Source: Heliocybe sulcata
Lineage: Eukaryota; Basidiomycota; Agaricomycetes; Gloeophyllales; Gloeophyllaceae
Direction: 5' to 3'
Length of the DNA: 64,000 bases
Assembly (NCBI GenBank): GCA_004369045.1
Contig: ML213528.1
Span: 293,662 to 357,661 of the forward strand
The first letter of the stretch is position 1. Each line of letters begins with the position of its first letter. The position numbers and the translations under genes were made by a program. The notes beneath the pieces were generated by a model that was not told the origin of the DNA, did not search any database, and worked only from the letters and a program-made list of their open reading frames with translations. Shown piece by piece: positions 34,316-45,878 of this stretch.

Positions 34316-37144
34316 CTACTGGCCTGAGGTCCGTTTCATCTTCTTTCGCTGCGACCTCCGCAGCTGCTGACGCTCGCTGGGAGATTCCGACCCGCGAGCA
34401 CGCTTGTTGCTGCTGCCGGTGCTAGACTCATACTGAGTCGAAGGTCCGTCCTGAGAGTCCGACTGAGCAGCTTCCTCTAGTTGGGGAACGATAGAATCCT
34501 TCGGTTCGTCATCGCCGGGCTGGAGAGTGACGACATATGTAGGAGCTGGACGGTCTGGGTCGATGGGAATGTGGGCTATACGGTCTGCGACGTCCTTTTC
34601 CTGTCCCGCAATGGCCTCATCCACTATTTTGAACACTTTCTTGAAATGCTCATCGACATCAGCGGTGGATGCTATAATACGTCATCAGATCGATACTCAA
34701 CACAGCTATGGGGAGATCTACTCACGTTCCGGTGCAGGATCAATGGTCTGCTTCGCTGGGCTACCCTGCATTACGAAATCCATCATCTGTTGATATGCTT
34801 CGCTCCGTTTCTGCGACTGTAAAGCCTTGATCCTACGCATGGACGTGTCTTGGAAGAATTTGGCCAATCTATAGAGCATGCGAACTACCTGACGGCCCAT
34901 CCCTCGCGCATCGTAGAGGTAAGCCTCGGGTTCATTCAGATAAGGCTTCTTGGACGTGACTGCATCCTGAAGCTGGTCGGAACCCCAGTTGATCATCGAC
35001 TTGGGTATACCTGGGTGAAACACGCCGGGGCTCTTGCTAATACAGGCTATCCACGTGTATGCCCAGAAACTCGATTCAAGGTCGTCCAGGTAATCCTGGG
35101 TGCCTAGTCCCTCAAGGACCTTGATCGACTGAAAAGCCCGAGTGCCCTGCGTGAACGGTGAGCTAGCTGATACAAAATTTCTCCACGTCACTCACCGTTC
35201 TCAAGTCTTTGGCCGCCATGCTGCTTTGCCTTTCCATCCTCTTGGCCATATCAAAATCGATCAGGAATCCGCGCTGCCCAGGCCTGGCATTGATATCCGG
35301 ATTGTACACCATATTCCGGGTGCTCACGTCGCGATGGACGATGCCGAGCTTGTACAGTTCATATTGGCCTGGCAAAACACGGTGAGAACGGTCGATACAT
35401 AGGAGTTGGAAGACGCACCCGCGATAATATCTCGAAACGCCCTTAGGGATTGCAGCGTACTCGGAGCCTGCTCCAGCGCAGGCCCATAATAGCGCTGCAG
35501 GCTAGAACAGTATAGACGATCAGAGAGCTCCTGTTTAGGAGCTAGATAAGGGATGAGGGGGATGTTGAAACGGAGCGACGAAAGGGAGACCCCTTCATCG
35601 TATGTTATGATGGACCCAATGCCCGGGATAGGCTCGTTTTCCTCCGCCGTTCCCTGTCCATCCGTCCTTCTCTTCTCGCGTTTGTCGTTTTCATCCTTGA
35701 TAGTCTTCAAAAAGCTCCATTCCGGCTCGCGATCACGGGTACGCCACGAAAGCTTGAGCAGAAGCTTGCCGTCGCCCTCGGGGGCGTTCAGAATCCAACA
35801 TGTCGTTCCTCGGCCACGTATGGTGTGCCGGCGGAATGGTTTAAGAGGGTTGTGGATGACATATACTAGAGGGTCTGCAACATGCGGTTTGAAATATCGG
35901 GTTTTACCCTCCCAACGAATCCGTGTATCGAACCCGAGCATCCCCTCGTCTGCTGTAGAGAGCGCGAGGATAATCTTGACGAAAAGAAGTGCGTCCGCAT
36001 GAATGTCTATCCAGGAGGAGAACATGGCGCCAACGCGGTCAAACTGGAAGAGTAAGAGGTGCATCTCGGTCAGCAACGCCGCCAACACCAATGTGCGATT
36101 TGGCTGCTGCACTAGACATTCCCGGGCGTATACAGCGAGCTGATAACGATGCGACGTCCAGTTCTTGACCGCTTCCCGTTTGACTTCGATAGGTGCAGCC
36201 ATGTGGACGTATTGGGGGGCACCCTCGATCTCCTGGACACTGCGCTCAGTCGAGAAGGCAGGGCCACATCCCAAAAGCGAGATGTCCGGGCTCGACTTCA
36301 AGGCTGTGTCGTACACCCTGTGGCTATGCGGCAGATTCTTGCCGTGTGTATCGATCGCCACACGATCGCGGCGCTGGAAGTGCGTCAAGATGGCATTGAT
36401 GATGAGCAGCAGCGGGTCGTATAGACTGAGCTCATCGTGAGAATTTTGAGGAAGGCCTCTCCATCTCCGAGTTCTGGAATTGTACAACCGGCACCTCTTG
36501 AGAAAGGCAATGATGACGGGGTCAGCTGGCATATCCGCCAGCCTTGTTTGGCTTACGAGGCTATCAGCGAACCTCTTATCGCCGAACACCGCAGTGCCTC
36601 GTAGCTCAACAGACAGAGCTTTCTGCAAGGCGTCGACAGTAGCACGATCGTGATCATCAGAGCTGAAGCCATGGGGGGTATCGGAGACGTGCTCGATCGC
36701 TGAAGCCCCACCGGAGCCATCAGCAGGTGCCACTGCATTATTAGATGACCCAGCCGGACCCGGCGTAGAAGGAGTCGAGGCAGAGGTAGACGCGGTGGCA
36801 TCCGGTGGGAGCATAACCGGCTCTTCAATCGTTACGCTGGGACCTAGGTCGGCGGCCATGTCCAGAAAGATAGTATCCGCGCTGAGATCGTGGGCGAAAG
36901 TGTCGGCGTAGATGTTTGGAGTGGGGGTGTTTAAAGTGGACGGCTGCGGCGTTGACTGGCGCGAGACGAACGGCCGAGGCGTGTGCGGACGAGGCGTAGA
37001 ATCGCGAGACGTGGGCGAACCTGATTCTGAGAGGGGTGCAGGCGTAGCCTCTGGCGGCGAATTCGCAGAAGTCGAGAATGAGCGTCGAGACGGCTGCTCC
37101 GAGGGATCCCTGGGATCGGGAGAACTGGTGTCGCTGCGGGCCAT
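34316..37144 (-). CDS. FunK1-type fungal protein kinase
   Basis: Four exons (37144-35419, 35368-35196, 35146-34726, 34671-34316) close to 891 aa. About 170 residues of proline/serine/threonine-rich sequence precede the FunK1 N-terminal region ('HRYQLAVYARECLVQQPNR', 'LLLFQFDRVGAMFSSWIDIH', 'IILALSTADEGMLGFDTRI'). The kinase core starts at 'IRGRGTTCWIL', with a lysine-bearing strand 'KLLLKLSW', catalytic loop 'VHRDVSTRNMVY' (about residue 584) and the Mg-binding motif 'LIDFDMAKR' (DFD in place of DFG, usual for the family), then 'GTRAFQSIKVLEG' and 'YLDDLESSFWAYTWI'. The C-terminal tail is basic and low complexity. All catalytic residues are present, so it is probably active. FunK1 kinases are expanded in agaricomycetes; targets are largely unknown. 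Confidence 0.9.
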
Positions 37145-37183
37145 GTCAGCGTCAAGATGAGAGAGACAGAGGTAAACTGGGCC

Positions 37184-37192
37184 CTCTTATAG
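37184..37192 (-). promoter_or_regulatory. TATA-like box of the FunK1 gene
   Basis: On the minus strand CTATAAGAG lies about 40 bp before the ATG at 37144. Motif and spacing only. Confidence 0.35.
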
Positions 37193-38990
37193 TCTGAGCT
37201 TACCGCTGGCTGTGCTTACCACAAATTGAAGCTTGAGTCGGCCACCGAACACGCGGCTTCTGCACTGCAGTGACTGTGGTTGAGAACAAAGACGTCTAAA
37301 ATTAGCCGACGCGATAAGCGCGTGTGACATGTGTCACGTGATCGTCCATCACAGTAACGGTTCGCCCTGCGCGTCGTACCTAGTGCTCTAGGCTTGCCAC
37401 GCCTGCCACTACTCCCGTGTTCTCGTCAGGAAGAATATCAGCTGTGATGTTTTTTTGCTATGGGAGCGACGACATCGAGCTTGTATGTGCCGGCCTCAAA
37501 GGATTCGTGCCACAGTCTTTCTTTATCAGCGGCATCACTAATGTCAAGGGGACGGTCCTCTTCGATCCACGAATCAAGCCATCGCCTCGACCCTGATAGA
37601 ATGATGGAGAATGCAGCAAGCATGGCCAGCGAGGCAATGCTTGCACGAGTCCGACACGTTCAAGGCAGCTTACTCTGCACGGCAAGTCGGCGCAACCAGA
37701 ATCCGAGCCCCAGCCGCACTTTCCGTGCCACAAAGAAGTCGCTTGACGAGACCACGCGGAATGGAAGCGATCAAGCCACGGACTCTGAGTCATTTTGTTT
37801 TAGCCGAGGATCCGAAGACATGGTTTTGGTCGATCCCCATCAATCATCGTTCTAGGCGATGTGGCATATTTTCGCCCTGACGCCGCTCTGACTCGGGTCG
37901 GAACAATGAACTCGTGTTTTCCAAATCGTATTACGCCCGTCTCCGTGTTACTTTCTCTAGCCCAAATGCCTAAGCCACTATTACCCAGACCAGTCTTCCA
38001 CTTCGCCACATGTGCGTCGCTGCTGATCTCTTTTCTGCTTGCGTTACCAGGTTCTCACCCTATCTCAAACTGCAGTGATGACTATCTCATGACTGCATGA
38101 ACCGCTGTCATCAGCCTACAACCTCGTGGGCGAGGCGCTGCGAAGCTCTTCTTCCTCGTGCCACACGGGTAACCAAGCTCATGACACGCACCGCGCAGAC
38201 CACAAGAATGTCGGCGCACTCCAAGAGGTGCTCGAAGCAGCGCTGCAAGCGACTTTGATCTTCGGCGGCAAGACTTTCCTCGCCACGTTTCTCTGCTCCA
38301 TTCCAGATCTGCCACCTGATTCTGCAACCGAGAAGTTCCTTTAAGACCACCATGGATACAACTCGACCCCGCGCAATTTGACGGGATACCCGTTCTCGCT
38401 AGAACAGAGGGTAGTTTGTGTAAGTCTTTCAGGGATCACATCAATGCCACACCGGAAGAGTGCGGGCACGATACGCGATGTGAAGCGTCTGCGACGTACC
38501 TGACCAGATAGCGCATGTACCGGATGTCTAGCAAACGCGCCTGAAGACCAAGTCGGATCTATTCCTCATGGGCGTCGATCCTGTGACAGCTAGAGAGCAG
38601 TCGTTTCCTGAGCATGAATGTATCCTGTTCGGATTACTCTATCGTAAAGTATGCATACGCTCAGTCGACAGATACTGCACATAGTACGCACATCGATCTT
38701 CTCTTCAAAATCTCCATGTCGCAGACTGGCCGAGTCACTAAAGCGATGAACGCTGTGCTGCTTCTCCTAGAGCGCCAAGGTAAGCAATGGAATGATCAGC
38801 AATAACAAAATGGGAGGAACCGTACTGAATATAATAAAGGAGGAACCCTACCTGAAGGAGCGCGGTTGTGGCGGCGTGATTGTGACAAGGCCACGTGCTT
38901 ACGTTGCCCGCGCGTTGGCAATCCCTGTTTTTCCTTCTGTACCACCAGTGCTGTGCCACATCACGAAAGGGACTCTCCGTTATCGAAGCC
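37193..38990. other. Intergenic region with unassigned coding-like patches
   Basis: On the minus strand a clean stretch at 37690-37438 ends 'YKLDVVAPIAKKHHS' and contains 'RRWLDSWIEEDRP'; another at 38353-38111 is helical. Neither could be joined to a start or to a known family. They may be remnants of decayed genes. Confidence 0.35.
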
Positions 38991-39000
38991 CTATATAAGA
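38991..39000 (+). promoter_or_regulatory. TATA box of the FunK1-like pseudokinase gene
   Basis: CTATATAAGA lies 39 bp before the ATG at 39039. Confidence 0.5.
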
Positions 39001-39038
39001 TCCTGTAAGCCTACTTATTCTCTATCTCTGTCCTCGAT

Positions 39039-40706
39039 ATGTCAGACTCTCGAGCGCCTTCATATCCAAGGAATACCTACGACACAGCATGGACCGAAGC
39101 GAAGCCTGATTATGCCAGACTTCTGATGAGCCAGATTATCCAGCTTTTTCTATATGCCTGCAACCCTGTTGCACAGCGGCCGAGTGGGAAGGCCATCTGG
39201 GGCATCGGCGTTGTTTTGACGGAGAAGTACATTCGGCTTTACCAGCGCGACAGCGTTGGCCCCACGTTTTCTTGCGGAACGGACATCCACGCCAACGTAT
39301 GGACCTTTGTCAAGATCATTCTTGCACTTTCGACAGTACGCGAGAAGCTGTTGGGCTTCCAGACCCGCATATACTGGGATACCCCTGTACGACATTCCAA
39401 GCCCGACTTGACAAACCCGGAGGTATACTCGATCGACAAAATGGATAGGACTCTCCGCACACACACCATACGGGGCCGTGGCACGACTTCCTGGATTCTC
39501 GATGGTGAGGACGGAAGCAAACTGTTGTTGAAACTTGCGTGGCACACTATCGAGCGAGACGCGGAGCGGATCTTCCTCCACAGGATTCTCAAAGAGAACA
39601 GCAAATGTGCAAAGCAGGGACGAACTCATATCTCGGGGGTCGGGTCCGCTGTAGAGCCGCAAGGCGACCTGGAGAAACTTTCGGATCTTCGTCGCTGCGT
39701 TCCTGACCGCATTCATGATTGCATCTCACAGGTGTATTATGGGCCGACACTCGAGAAGGCAGCACCCTTCCTACAGCCTTTGGATGCTCTTCATGATGCC
39801 ATAGGAAGTGCTTGTGTTTCACGTCAGACATTGGGACACCTCACCCTACGTCTAGGGCAAGCAAAGCTCCACGAACTTGCTCTCGCCGTACACCGCGACA
39901 TTAGTATCCACAGCATGCTCGTCAGTCCAAGTTTCGACGTGGTAGAGGCACTGCGAGGGCATCTGATCCATTCTGATATGGCTGAAAGAATAGACAAAGA
40001 CCAAAGCACTGCAGGAAAGGACCTGTGCGCAGTGAGTAGCCAACGACCACACTGTCTCAGCCGCTTACCATTCGCTCAGGGTACAAGAGTATTCCAGTCC
40101 ATCAAGGTCCTAGAGGAGCTGGGCGTTCACGATTACTTGGACGATCTTGAGGCGACCTTCTGGGCTTACGCCTGGATCGCGTGCACTAGGGGCTCCTCAA
40201 GCCTGGGTCTGACGATCAATGCCAAGGAGGACTTTCTCAGATGTGAATATTCCCAGCGCTTGGTATCACCTGGGATGGGTCCGCACGTCAAATGGCTCAT
40301 CGGATGTTTCGCGCGTTTTTTCTATTGGATTTCTTTCCCAAGGGTCGAAGCGCTGAGGCGGCAGAGAAACGAAGGTGGGCGACGGGACCAGGACATGTTG
40401 GACTCCATCAAACGGACCCTCCGCAAGTATGGCTTGCAGCGCGAACATGCCACCAGTCCTTCTCGTAAGCCTCACGCTTTTGTGTGGATTCTTTTTGCTG
40501 AGAACCATTCAGAGTTCGATGCGGCCGACGTGAATAACCACTTCTCGATAGTGCTAGCGATAGTGGAGACAGCAATTGAGAAAGAAATGACAGATGTCGA
40601 TCGCAAAGCAGCAGGGACCTTCCAACGCATGTCAGACCATGACCACGAGACTCCAGTTCTCGTCACTAGGTTCCATGGGCCTATGAACCAGCAGTCGCCC
40701 ATCTGA
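39039..40706 (+). CDS. N-terminally short FunK1-like protein, probable pseudokinase
   Basis: A single open frame of 555 codons. Three internal segments (39808-39855, 40032-40079, 40465-40512) have GT...AG ends, sit where the intact FunK1 gene has its three introns, and are each exactly 48 nt, so the frame is open spliced (507 aa) or unspliced. It begins midway through the FunK1 N-terminal region and covers 'DIHANVWTFVKIILALSTV', 'THTIRGRGTTSWIL' and 'KLLLKLAWH'. The catalytic loop reads 'VHRDISIHSMLV': HRD is kept but the metal-binding asparagine is serine. The DFD motif reads 'LIHSDMAERI', so its first aspartate is histidine. 'GTRVFQSIKVLEELG' and the helical C-lobe are intact. The loss of both metal ligands with an otherwise open frame suggests a pseudokinase kept for another role, or an early pseudogene. 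Confidence 0.78.
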   Translation: MSDSRAPSYPRNTYDTAWTEAKPDYARLLMSQIIQLFLYACNPVAQRPSGKAIWGIGVVLTEKYIRLYQRDSVGPTFSCGTDIHANVWTFVKIILALSTVREKLLGFQTRIYWDTPVRHSKPDLTNPEVYSIDKMDRTLRTHTIRGRGTTSWILDGEDGSKLLLKLAWHTIERDAERIFLHRILKENSKCAKQGRTHISGVGSAVEPQGDLEKLSDLRRCVPDRIHDCISQVYYGPTLEKAAPFLQPLDALHDAIGSACVSRQTLGHLTLRLGQAKLHELALAVHRDISIHSMLVSPSFDVVEALRGHLIHSDMAERIDKDQSTAGKDLCAVSSQRPHCLSRLPFAQGTRVFQSIKVLEELGVHDYLDDLEATFWAYAWIACTRGSSSLGLTINAKEDFLRCEYSQRLVSPGMGPHVKWLIGCFARFFYWISFPRVEALRRQRNEGGRRDQDMLDSIKRTLRKYGLQREHATSPSRKPHAFVWILFAENHSEFDAADVNNHFSIVLAIVETAIEKEMTDVDRKAAGTFQRMSDHDHETPVLVTRFHGPMNQQSPI

Positions 40707-41145
40707 CAAGGCTCGACAGGTCGGGGAACCTAAACCGCAGAAGATGTCGAACGCGAAGTGATATTGTTGGAAGGCGAGCTTCGTATGAGTCGTATTGGCC
40801 CGCTCGTTTGTTCTGTTTGCCCTCTAACGTCGTGCATGCACGACGCTTTCGGTCTACACTGAGGTGGACAAGTTATGTTGATCTCAGACCCAGCGCGCCT
40901 ATTCCATAGGTTATCTGCTATCGCCGCTTTCCTGCTCTTGCTGTTCAAATAGGTGAGTATGGATCTAGTATGGGTGTAATATCGTATCTGTATGAAATGT
41001 ATGCAATCAACGTGCATGGAACCCAAGAGTGCTGCTGCTCTATAACTGTCGATACAGTACGGTATAATTTACAAGATAAATACAGCATTAACAGTGTATA
41101 TACTCTCTAAGATCTGCATACCACAACCTCGACTCCTACCAATAC
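40707..41145. other. Intergenic region between convergent genes
   Basis: Presumed 3' untranslated sequence of both neighbours; nothing else seen. Confidence 0.5.
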
Positions 41146-42758
41146 TTAATGCGAATGGGGCTGATGAGGCCGCTTCACCATCCCTCCCGCTTTATTACCA
41201 CTCGACGACGTCGAAGTCGAGACCTCATCCCACCACCACTCGCCCTTGTTCCTGCGCACGACCTGGCTGGCGACGTGCGCGTCACCCAGGCCGCGGTTAA
41301 GCCAGATCCACTTGTATTGCATCGCGATGGTGACGAAGGGGCCCCAGCGCGGGCGTTGGGAGTTTTTCGGCTCGGTCCAGACGATGGGAAAGTCGGGTTG
41401 GCAATTACTAGAGAATCATATTCGAGGTAAGTAGGAGAGGAGGGGACGGCGAGTGAGGGGGAAGCGAGAAGTGGCAAGGCGAAAACGAGAGGGGTGTGAA
41501 GGAGAGGAGGAGGAAGCGACGTACAAGTGGACGATGCCGGGGAAGAGCTGGGCGAAGCGTTCCGGTGCGTTACGCGTGTCGTATTGGTGGGCGCCTTGTT
41601 CTTTCTCGGACATACTGTCGTCGCCATCCGCCAGCGACAATCCGTACCTATCCCGCGCGATAATCAGCACTACCTCTAATATCAGACCAACGCAGCAAGT
41701 ATGGAGTTGCTCACGAGTAGCGACAATGCGTCATGTCCCAGCTCAAGCCGAGGTGCATGAAGAATTCCGGGCGGTGCTTCCAGACTGCCCAGTATAAGCC
41801 TTGGTCGCCGAATTGAGGCCGTTTGGGGTCGACGTTCATGGCTTTCCAGGCAGGAGGGGAGATGGAGGCTTTCTGCGAGGCAGGGGATAGAGAGGAGGGC
41901 ATAAAGTCCGCCGCGCGCATCGCTTTGAGGTTCAGGAGCCTGTCATGAAGGATTAAGTCGAGGCTCGCCCGGGGTAAGAGAAGAAATGAGCGTACATGAC
42001 ACAAGTGCAGATCTCAGCGTCCCCGCTCTCAGGGCCCAGATCAGGGAATGCGATCATTTGCTGGTCGTGCATCTGGTCGAACTCGCGCCAAAGGAGGAAG
42101 GGGTCGACGAGGAAGAGCATGTCGGTGTCGTAGAAGATGACTTTGTCGACATTATAGAGGAGTTCGTGGATGAAGACCTTTACGAGGCCGCCTATTGTAC
42201 GAAGGGGCAGTCAGTAGCTGTACGAATAGTGACATGGCAAACCCCTAAAGGGATTCTGCCTGCAAAACCTCCGTTGAAGAAAAGATGTTGTTTAATGTAT
42301 CGCTTACCGAGCCCTGCTGAATATTCCGTATCCACTCCCGCTCTCTTTGCCCTAGCCTTTATCATATCCCCTGACAGTGGATAGAAGTGCATGCTAATAT
42401 CGTACGCCGGTCTAGTGAAGAGGTCGAGCTTTTCTTGTATTATAGGCGGAGCGTCCTCGCTACATATTATATGGAACTCCGTGGGTCGCGAGACATGCAT
42501 CAAGGCCGTCTTTAGCGCAAGCAAGCCCTCCGTCGCCGACGATGCGCCGAACATCACCAGCGCAAACACAACAGGTGCTGCCTGAGCGGAGACATTATCG
42601 GACGAGAGGTGAACATTAACTGTCGAGTCCGGCAAATGCTGGTTCAGAGTAATGACAGAGTTTAGCGCAGAGGGGCGGGTATAGGACAGGAAGGCGTAGT
42701 TCAAGCCCAGAAAGAGAACGAGCGCGACGGGAAGGACATAGCGAGTGGCAATGGGCAT
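41146..42758 (-). CDS. Family 8-like glycosyltransferase, type II membrane protein
   Basis: Five exons (42758-42308, 42191-41996, 41939-41715, 41647-41525, 41407-41146) close to 418 aa. A short cytoplasmic start is followed by a signal anchor (about residues 7-25), so the catalytic part would face the Golgi lumen. The catalytic domain has 'FALVMFGASSATEGLLALKTAL', 'EFHIICSED', 'VFIHELLYNVDKVIFYDTD' with the metal-binding DTD near residue 173, and 'FGDQGLYWAVWKHRPEFF', where the QG/DQG motif is typical of GT8-like enzymes that use a nucleotide sugar. Closest in style to the LARGE/xylosyltransferase branch rather than to glycogenin. Acceptor and sugar cannot be told. The exon 3-4 junction uses the acceptor at 41648, the only one nearby that avoids a stop. 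Confidence 0.82.
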
Positions 42759-43323
42759 CCCGGGTATAGGGCCTAGCGGTCGTTCAGAACCAGTTGGTGG
42801 TTGGAGGTGCTGGAGAAAGTCACTACAAGTGCATCTGCAGCCGACGTTGTAAAGAACAGGGGATTTCGCTCATCACGATAGCCGAGTATCCGAATTGTTG
42901 GTCCGCCTCGGCCAGCGCAGTCTTAGCAACGGCGTCATTTACACGTATCTCAATCTCGGAGGGTGAGTCGCGTTCAAAGACTTCGATATAACATTTAGCT
43001 CAGGCGGAATATATCGTTGCTGAGGATCAATCCATGCAGCGTAGCATATGTGGCAGCAAAATTAACTGCAAGGGTCCGATCAGGAAGGGCGCCACCTGTC
43101 AGTGCCAGTTTGGAACCCGCCGACGGGACAATATTCAGACATCAGCTGCACCGTCACCCCACAACGCCTACTGTAGTTGGTGGAACAAGCATACAACGCC
43201 CTTGCCTTTTACTAGGGCGTTCCGTGTTCCACCTTCATACGCCGAATCCATAATTTCTTAACTCCTCAGGACATTCCTGAACCATACCGTTTTATTACTG
43301 CGAGTTGTATTTCATTTTTTCGT
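42759..43323. other. Intergenic region with open minus-strand patches
   Basis: Clean minus-strand reading at about 43000-42830 ('IEIRVNDAVAKTALAEADQQ') and at 43100-43030 ('RTLAVNFAATYATLHG') is unexplained. The second resembles the I-helix region of fungal P450s but nothing around it does. Confidence 0.35.
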
Positions 43324-43837
43324 CTATCGGTCTGTGATGCCCGCGCTCTTCTCAAGCACTGCTCCCTTCACCGGTCTCTCCGTGCCCTCATTCTTCAAGC
43401 TGTTCATCTCGCCTTCAATGTCGCCAGTAAAGTCATCGGTACCGACCGTCGAGGATCCACTCGTCAGCCGCACGCCGCCAAATTGATCGCCTCTGGCGCT
43501 GCCAGGGATGATTCCACCCGAACCATATTCTCCCTCGTCTAGACCGTAGTTTCCGTCGATGGACGTGGTGGTTGCGCTTTCATTCGTCGCAACGGCGGGA
43601 TCTGTTCCGAAGTAGTACTGGATGAGTGCTGGTACACACGGACGTCGCTAAGGGCCATAACATACCACTGCCCATTTGTCTGCTTAGCTTGTTATAGTCG
43701 ATGTCTCCCGGGTCTATGTAAGTAAAGTGTTACGGTGCCCTCTAATAGCTGACAGAGTGATCGCATAGCGCACCTTCAATGCCCACCATCTTCTGGTTGG
43801 TGTGGTCAAACTCTTCTGGTTCTCTTCTGTTGTTCAT
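43324..43837 (-). CDS. Small acidic hypothetical protein
   Basis: Three exons (43837-43774, 43713-43666, 43628-43324) close to 138 aa; introns are 60 and 37 nt. The protein is hydrophilic and rich in Asp, Glu and Gly: 'EEFDHTNQKMVGIEDPGDID' near the start, 'YNKLSRQMG', 'GDQFGGVRLTSGSSTVGTDD', and 'GTERPVKGAVLEKSAGITDR' at the end. No membrane segment, signal or known domain is visible; it looks largely disordered. The three exons agree in frame and composition, which supports a real gene. Function unknown. Confidence 0.6.
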
Positions 43838-44354
43838 GATGAAGTATGTAGCTTGGCAAAATCCCGCACAGAGCAGTATCGGAGTAGAAGGAAACAGGAA
43901 GATGAGTACTAGTCGATCCTAGGAATGCTCCATCTTCATGGACGGGGTACGTTACGTCATAAATGGTCCTCCCATGGTCACGGATCAATGCTTCGAGTGG
44001 CTGTGCAAAGCTCGTGGACGCAACTTGTTCCTGCGAGCTAAAAGCAAGACTGAGTGGAGGCAACACCTGCTCGAGAGCGAGAGTATTCCTATGAGCTTCA
44101 GTCGGGCATGAATGGATCGAGACGGAGCTCACTACAAGTAACCTCTCGTAGATCCGTAATGGCTACGGTGACTGTAAGCTGCAGCAGCATAGAGCTGGAG
44201 AAATGCATGTCCCACACATTACTACAAGTTCGATGCATGCCGACCATGTTGAAGAGTCGTACAAGCACAACTACGAGAACAAGCACAAAAAGAGCAGGGA
44301 TAGTACGGTCAGTCAACGAGAGAACGCGAGATCTCAGTTACACGACATGGGAAT
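43838..44354. other. Intergenic region, nothing recognised
   Basis: Promoter region of the small acidic protein gene and 3' flank of the membrane protein gene. Open stretches on both strands look incidental. Confidence 0.45.
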
Positions 44355-45700
44355 TCAACAGCGACCACAGCACGCCGATTTGGGGGGAGGAGCCTCAGCA
44401 GCGCTATCACTGCAGCAGGTGTCCTTGTTCTCAGGTACCTGCGGCTTACCATGAACATTATCACGTCCGCCAGAGGAGTCCCTCGCCTGCTCTGCGCCGC
44501 AAGGACTGTCGGTGGAAGGCTCAGTGGGACATTTCATGCAGCATTCATCCCCGTCGTCAGCGCAAGATGGAAGAGCGGCTGGAGCAATCTGCTCTAGTCT
44601 CGAGCAGCATGCCTAGAGAATGAGTGAGTTCAGTGAACGGACCAAAATACTTTCGCCGACATACATCCTTGCAACCTTCGCTCGGCGTTAACGCGTTTTC
44701 CTTTTTCTTGAATACAATCTCTCGGGTACAGCATTTCTCACCGGTGTCTTTCACAGGCTGGCAACATTCCTGAGAGATACATGCTAGATGGTCAAAGACC
44801 TCACATTCCGAGCAGTCATGGTCGATATGCTTACCGTAGCTGAGTCCACACAGACACAGGTGTCACCAGTCCGGCATGCCTCTTTCTTCTCACAGCATTC
44901 ACAGATATCTCTATACCTTTCCCCCTCTTCCAGAGCGACGCTCGGCATCACAGGCGGGCGACACGACCCGCAACACCCACCATCAAACTCAGGGTTTCTT
45001 GCCCACTTGACCATCTTCAGCCCCTCCCAGCCAAACAAGAGGCCTAGTATAATTGACGTCGCGCCATCCACCCACCATCCCCCGCGCCAAACGCGGTATA
45101 TCAGGGAGCCTATGAAGAGCACGATGGTGATCTGGATGCAGGATAGGGAGCAGGTGGCTTCGCCCTGCATTGTTGAGCTGTTCAACGCTCGCGCGAGGTA
45201 GCGTTTGGGCAGCCAGACGAGGATCATGATTACTAGCGCGGAGGCGGAGATGATCAGTGAGGCATTGCTCGAGTCCGGTTCTTCGTGTCTGACGAGGACG
45301 GCAATGGCAGTCGCAATTGTAGCTGCTGCCAGAGTCAGCAGGAGGGAGCCTATCGCGAGGGTTGACACCTTCTCAAATCTATGACATTGGCGTGAAAAGT
45401 ATGAGATATCAGATGGAATCAGTCATGAGGTGAGGGACGCGGAGAATCATGTTACCTGAGACTGCGAGGGTCGAGTACCGCACCGCGCTCTTCGCCTGGC
45501 TTAGCCACGTTTCTGAAACGCCATACCACAATGAGCGAGGAGGCGACTTCGACGGCTGATTGGATGCCAAAGAATATAAGGGAGCGGGAGGAGGACTCCG
45601 CGCCGAATCCGATTGAGATGCCACCCTCCGCGCCGTTGTAGATCACTGATACGATGCTTATGATAATCGCCCAGACCTGCAGCTTTCGATAGGAAGGCAT
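44355..45700 (-). CDS. TMEM163/CDF-like membrane protein with cysteine-rich tail
   Basis: Four exons (45700-45456, 45378-44835, 44799-44665, 44612-44355) close to 393 aa. About six hydrophobic segments occupy residues 8-210. The start resembles the cation-efflux-like TMEM163 family: 'YNGAEGGISIGFGAESSSRS' followed by 'FFGIQSAVEVASSLIVVWRF', then 'DGATSIILGLLFGWEGLKMVKW'. Members of that family handle zinc and related metals. The C-terminal 165 residues are cysteine-rich, with 'GGCCGSC', 'CECCEKKEAC', 'QECCQPVKDTGEKCC', 'DECCMKC' and a terminal 'SACCGRC', which could bind metal. The third exon needs a 35-nt intron (44834-44800); without it the frame ends 15 codons later and the cysteine-rich pattern is cut. 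The role as a metal transporter is inferred. Confidence 0.72.
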
Positions 45701-45878
45701 TGCTGTTGAGCAGCACCTGGGACGTTCCGGTAGATGCTGTAGTTAGGTATAATATCTACACCGACGAACGTAGTCCGATATCGTAAGCTCGGCCGCGGCG
45801 TCTTCGGACTTCACCGTAAATGCCACATTCTGGTTCGTTTGCAGCGCCACAATCGCGTCTCCGTATGCAATTGCGATC

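Noticed and set aside
43020-43110. Minus-strand peptide resembling the I-helix of a fungal cytochrome P450
   Set aside because: One short match only; no haem-binding cysteine motif, ExxR or neighbouring P450 sequence.
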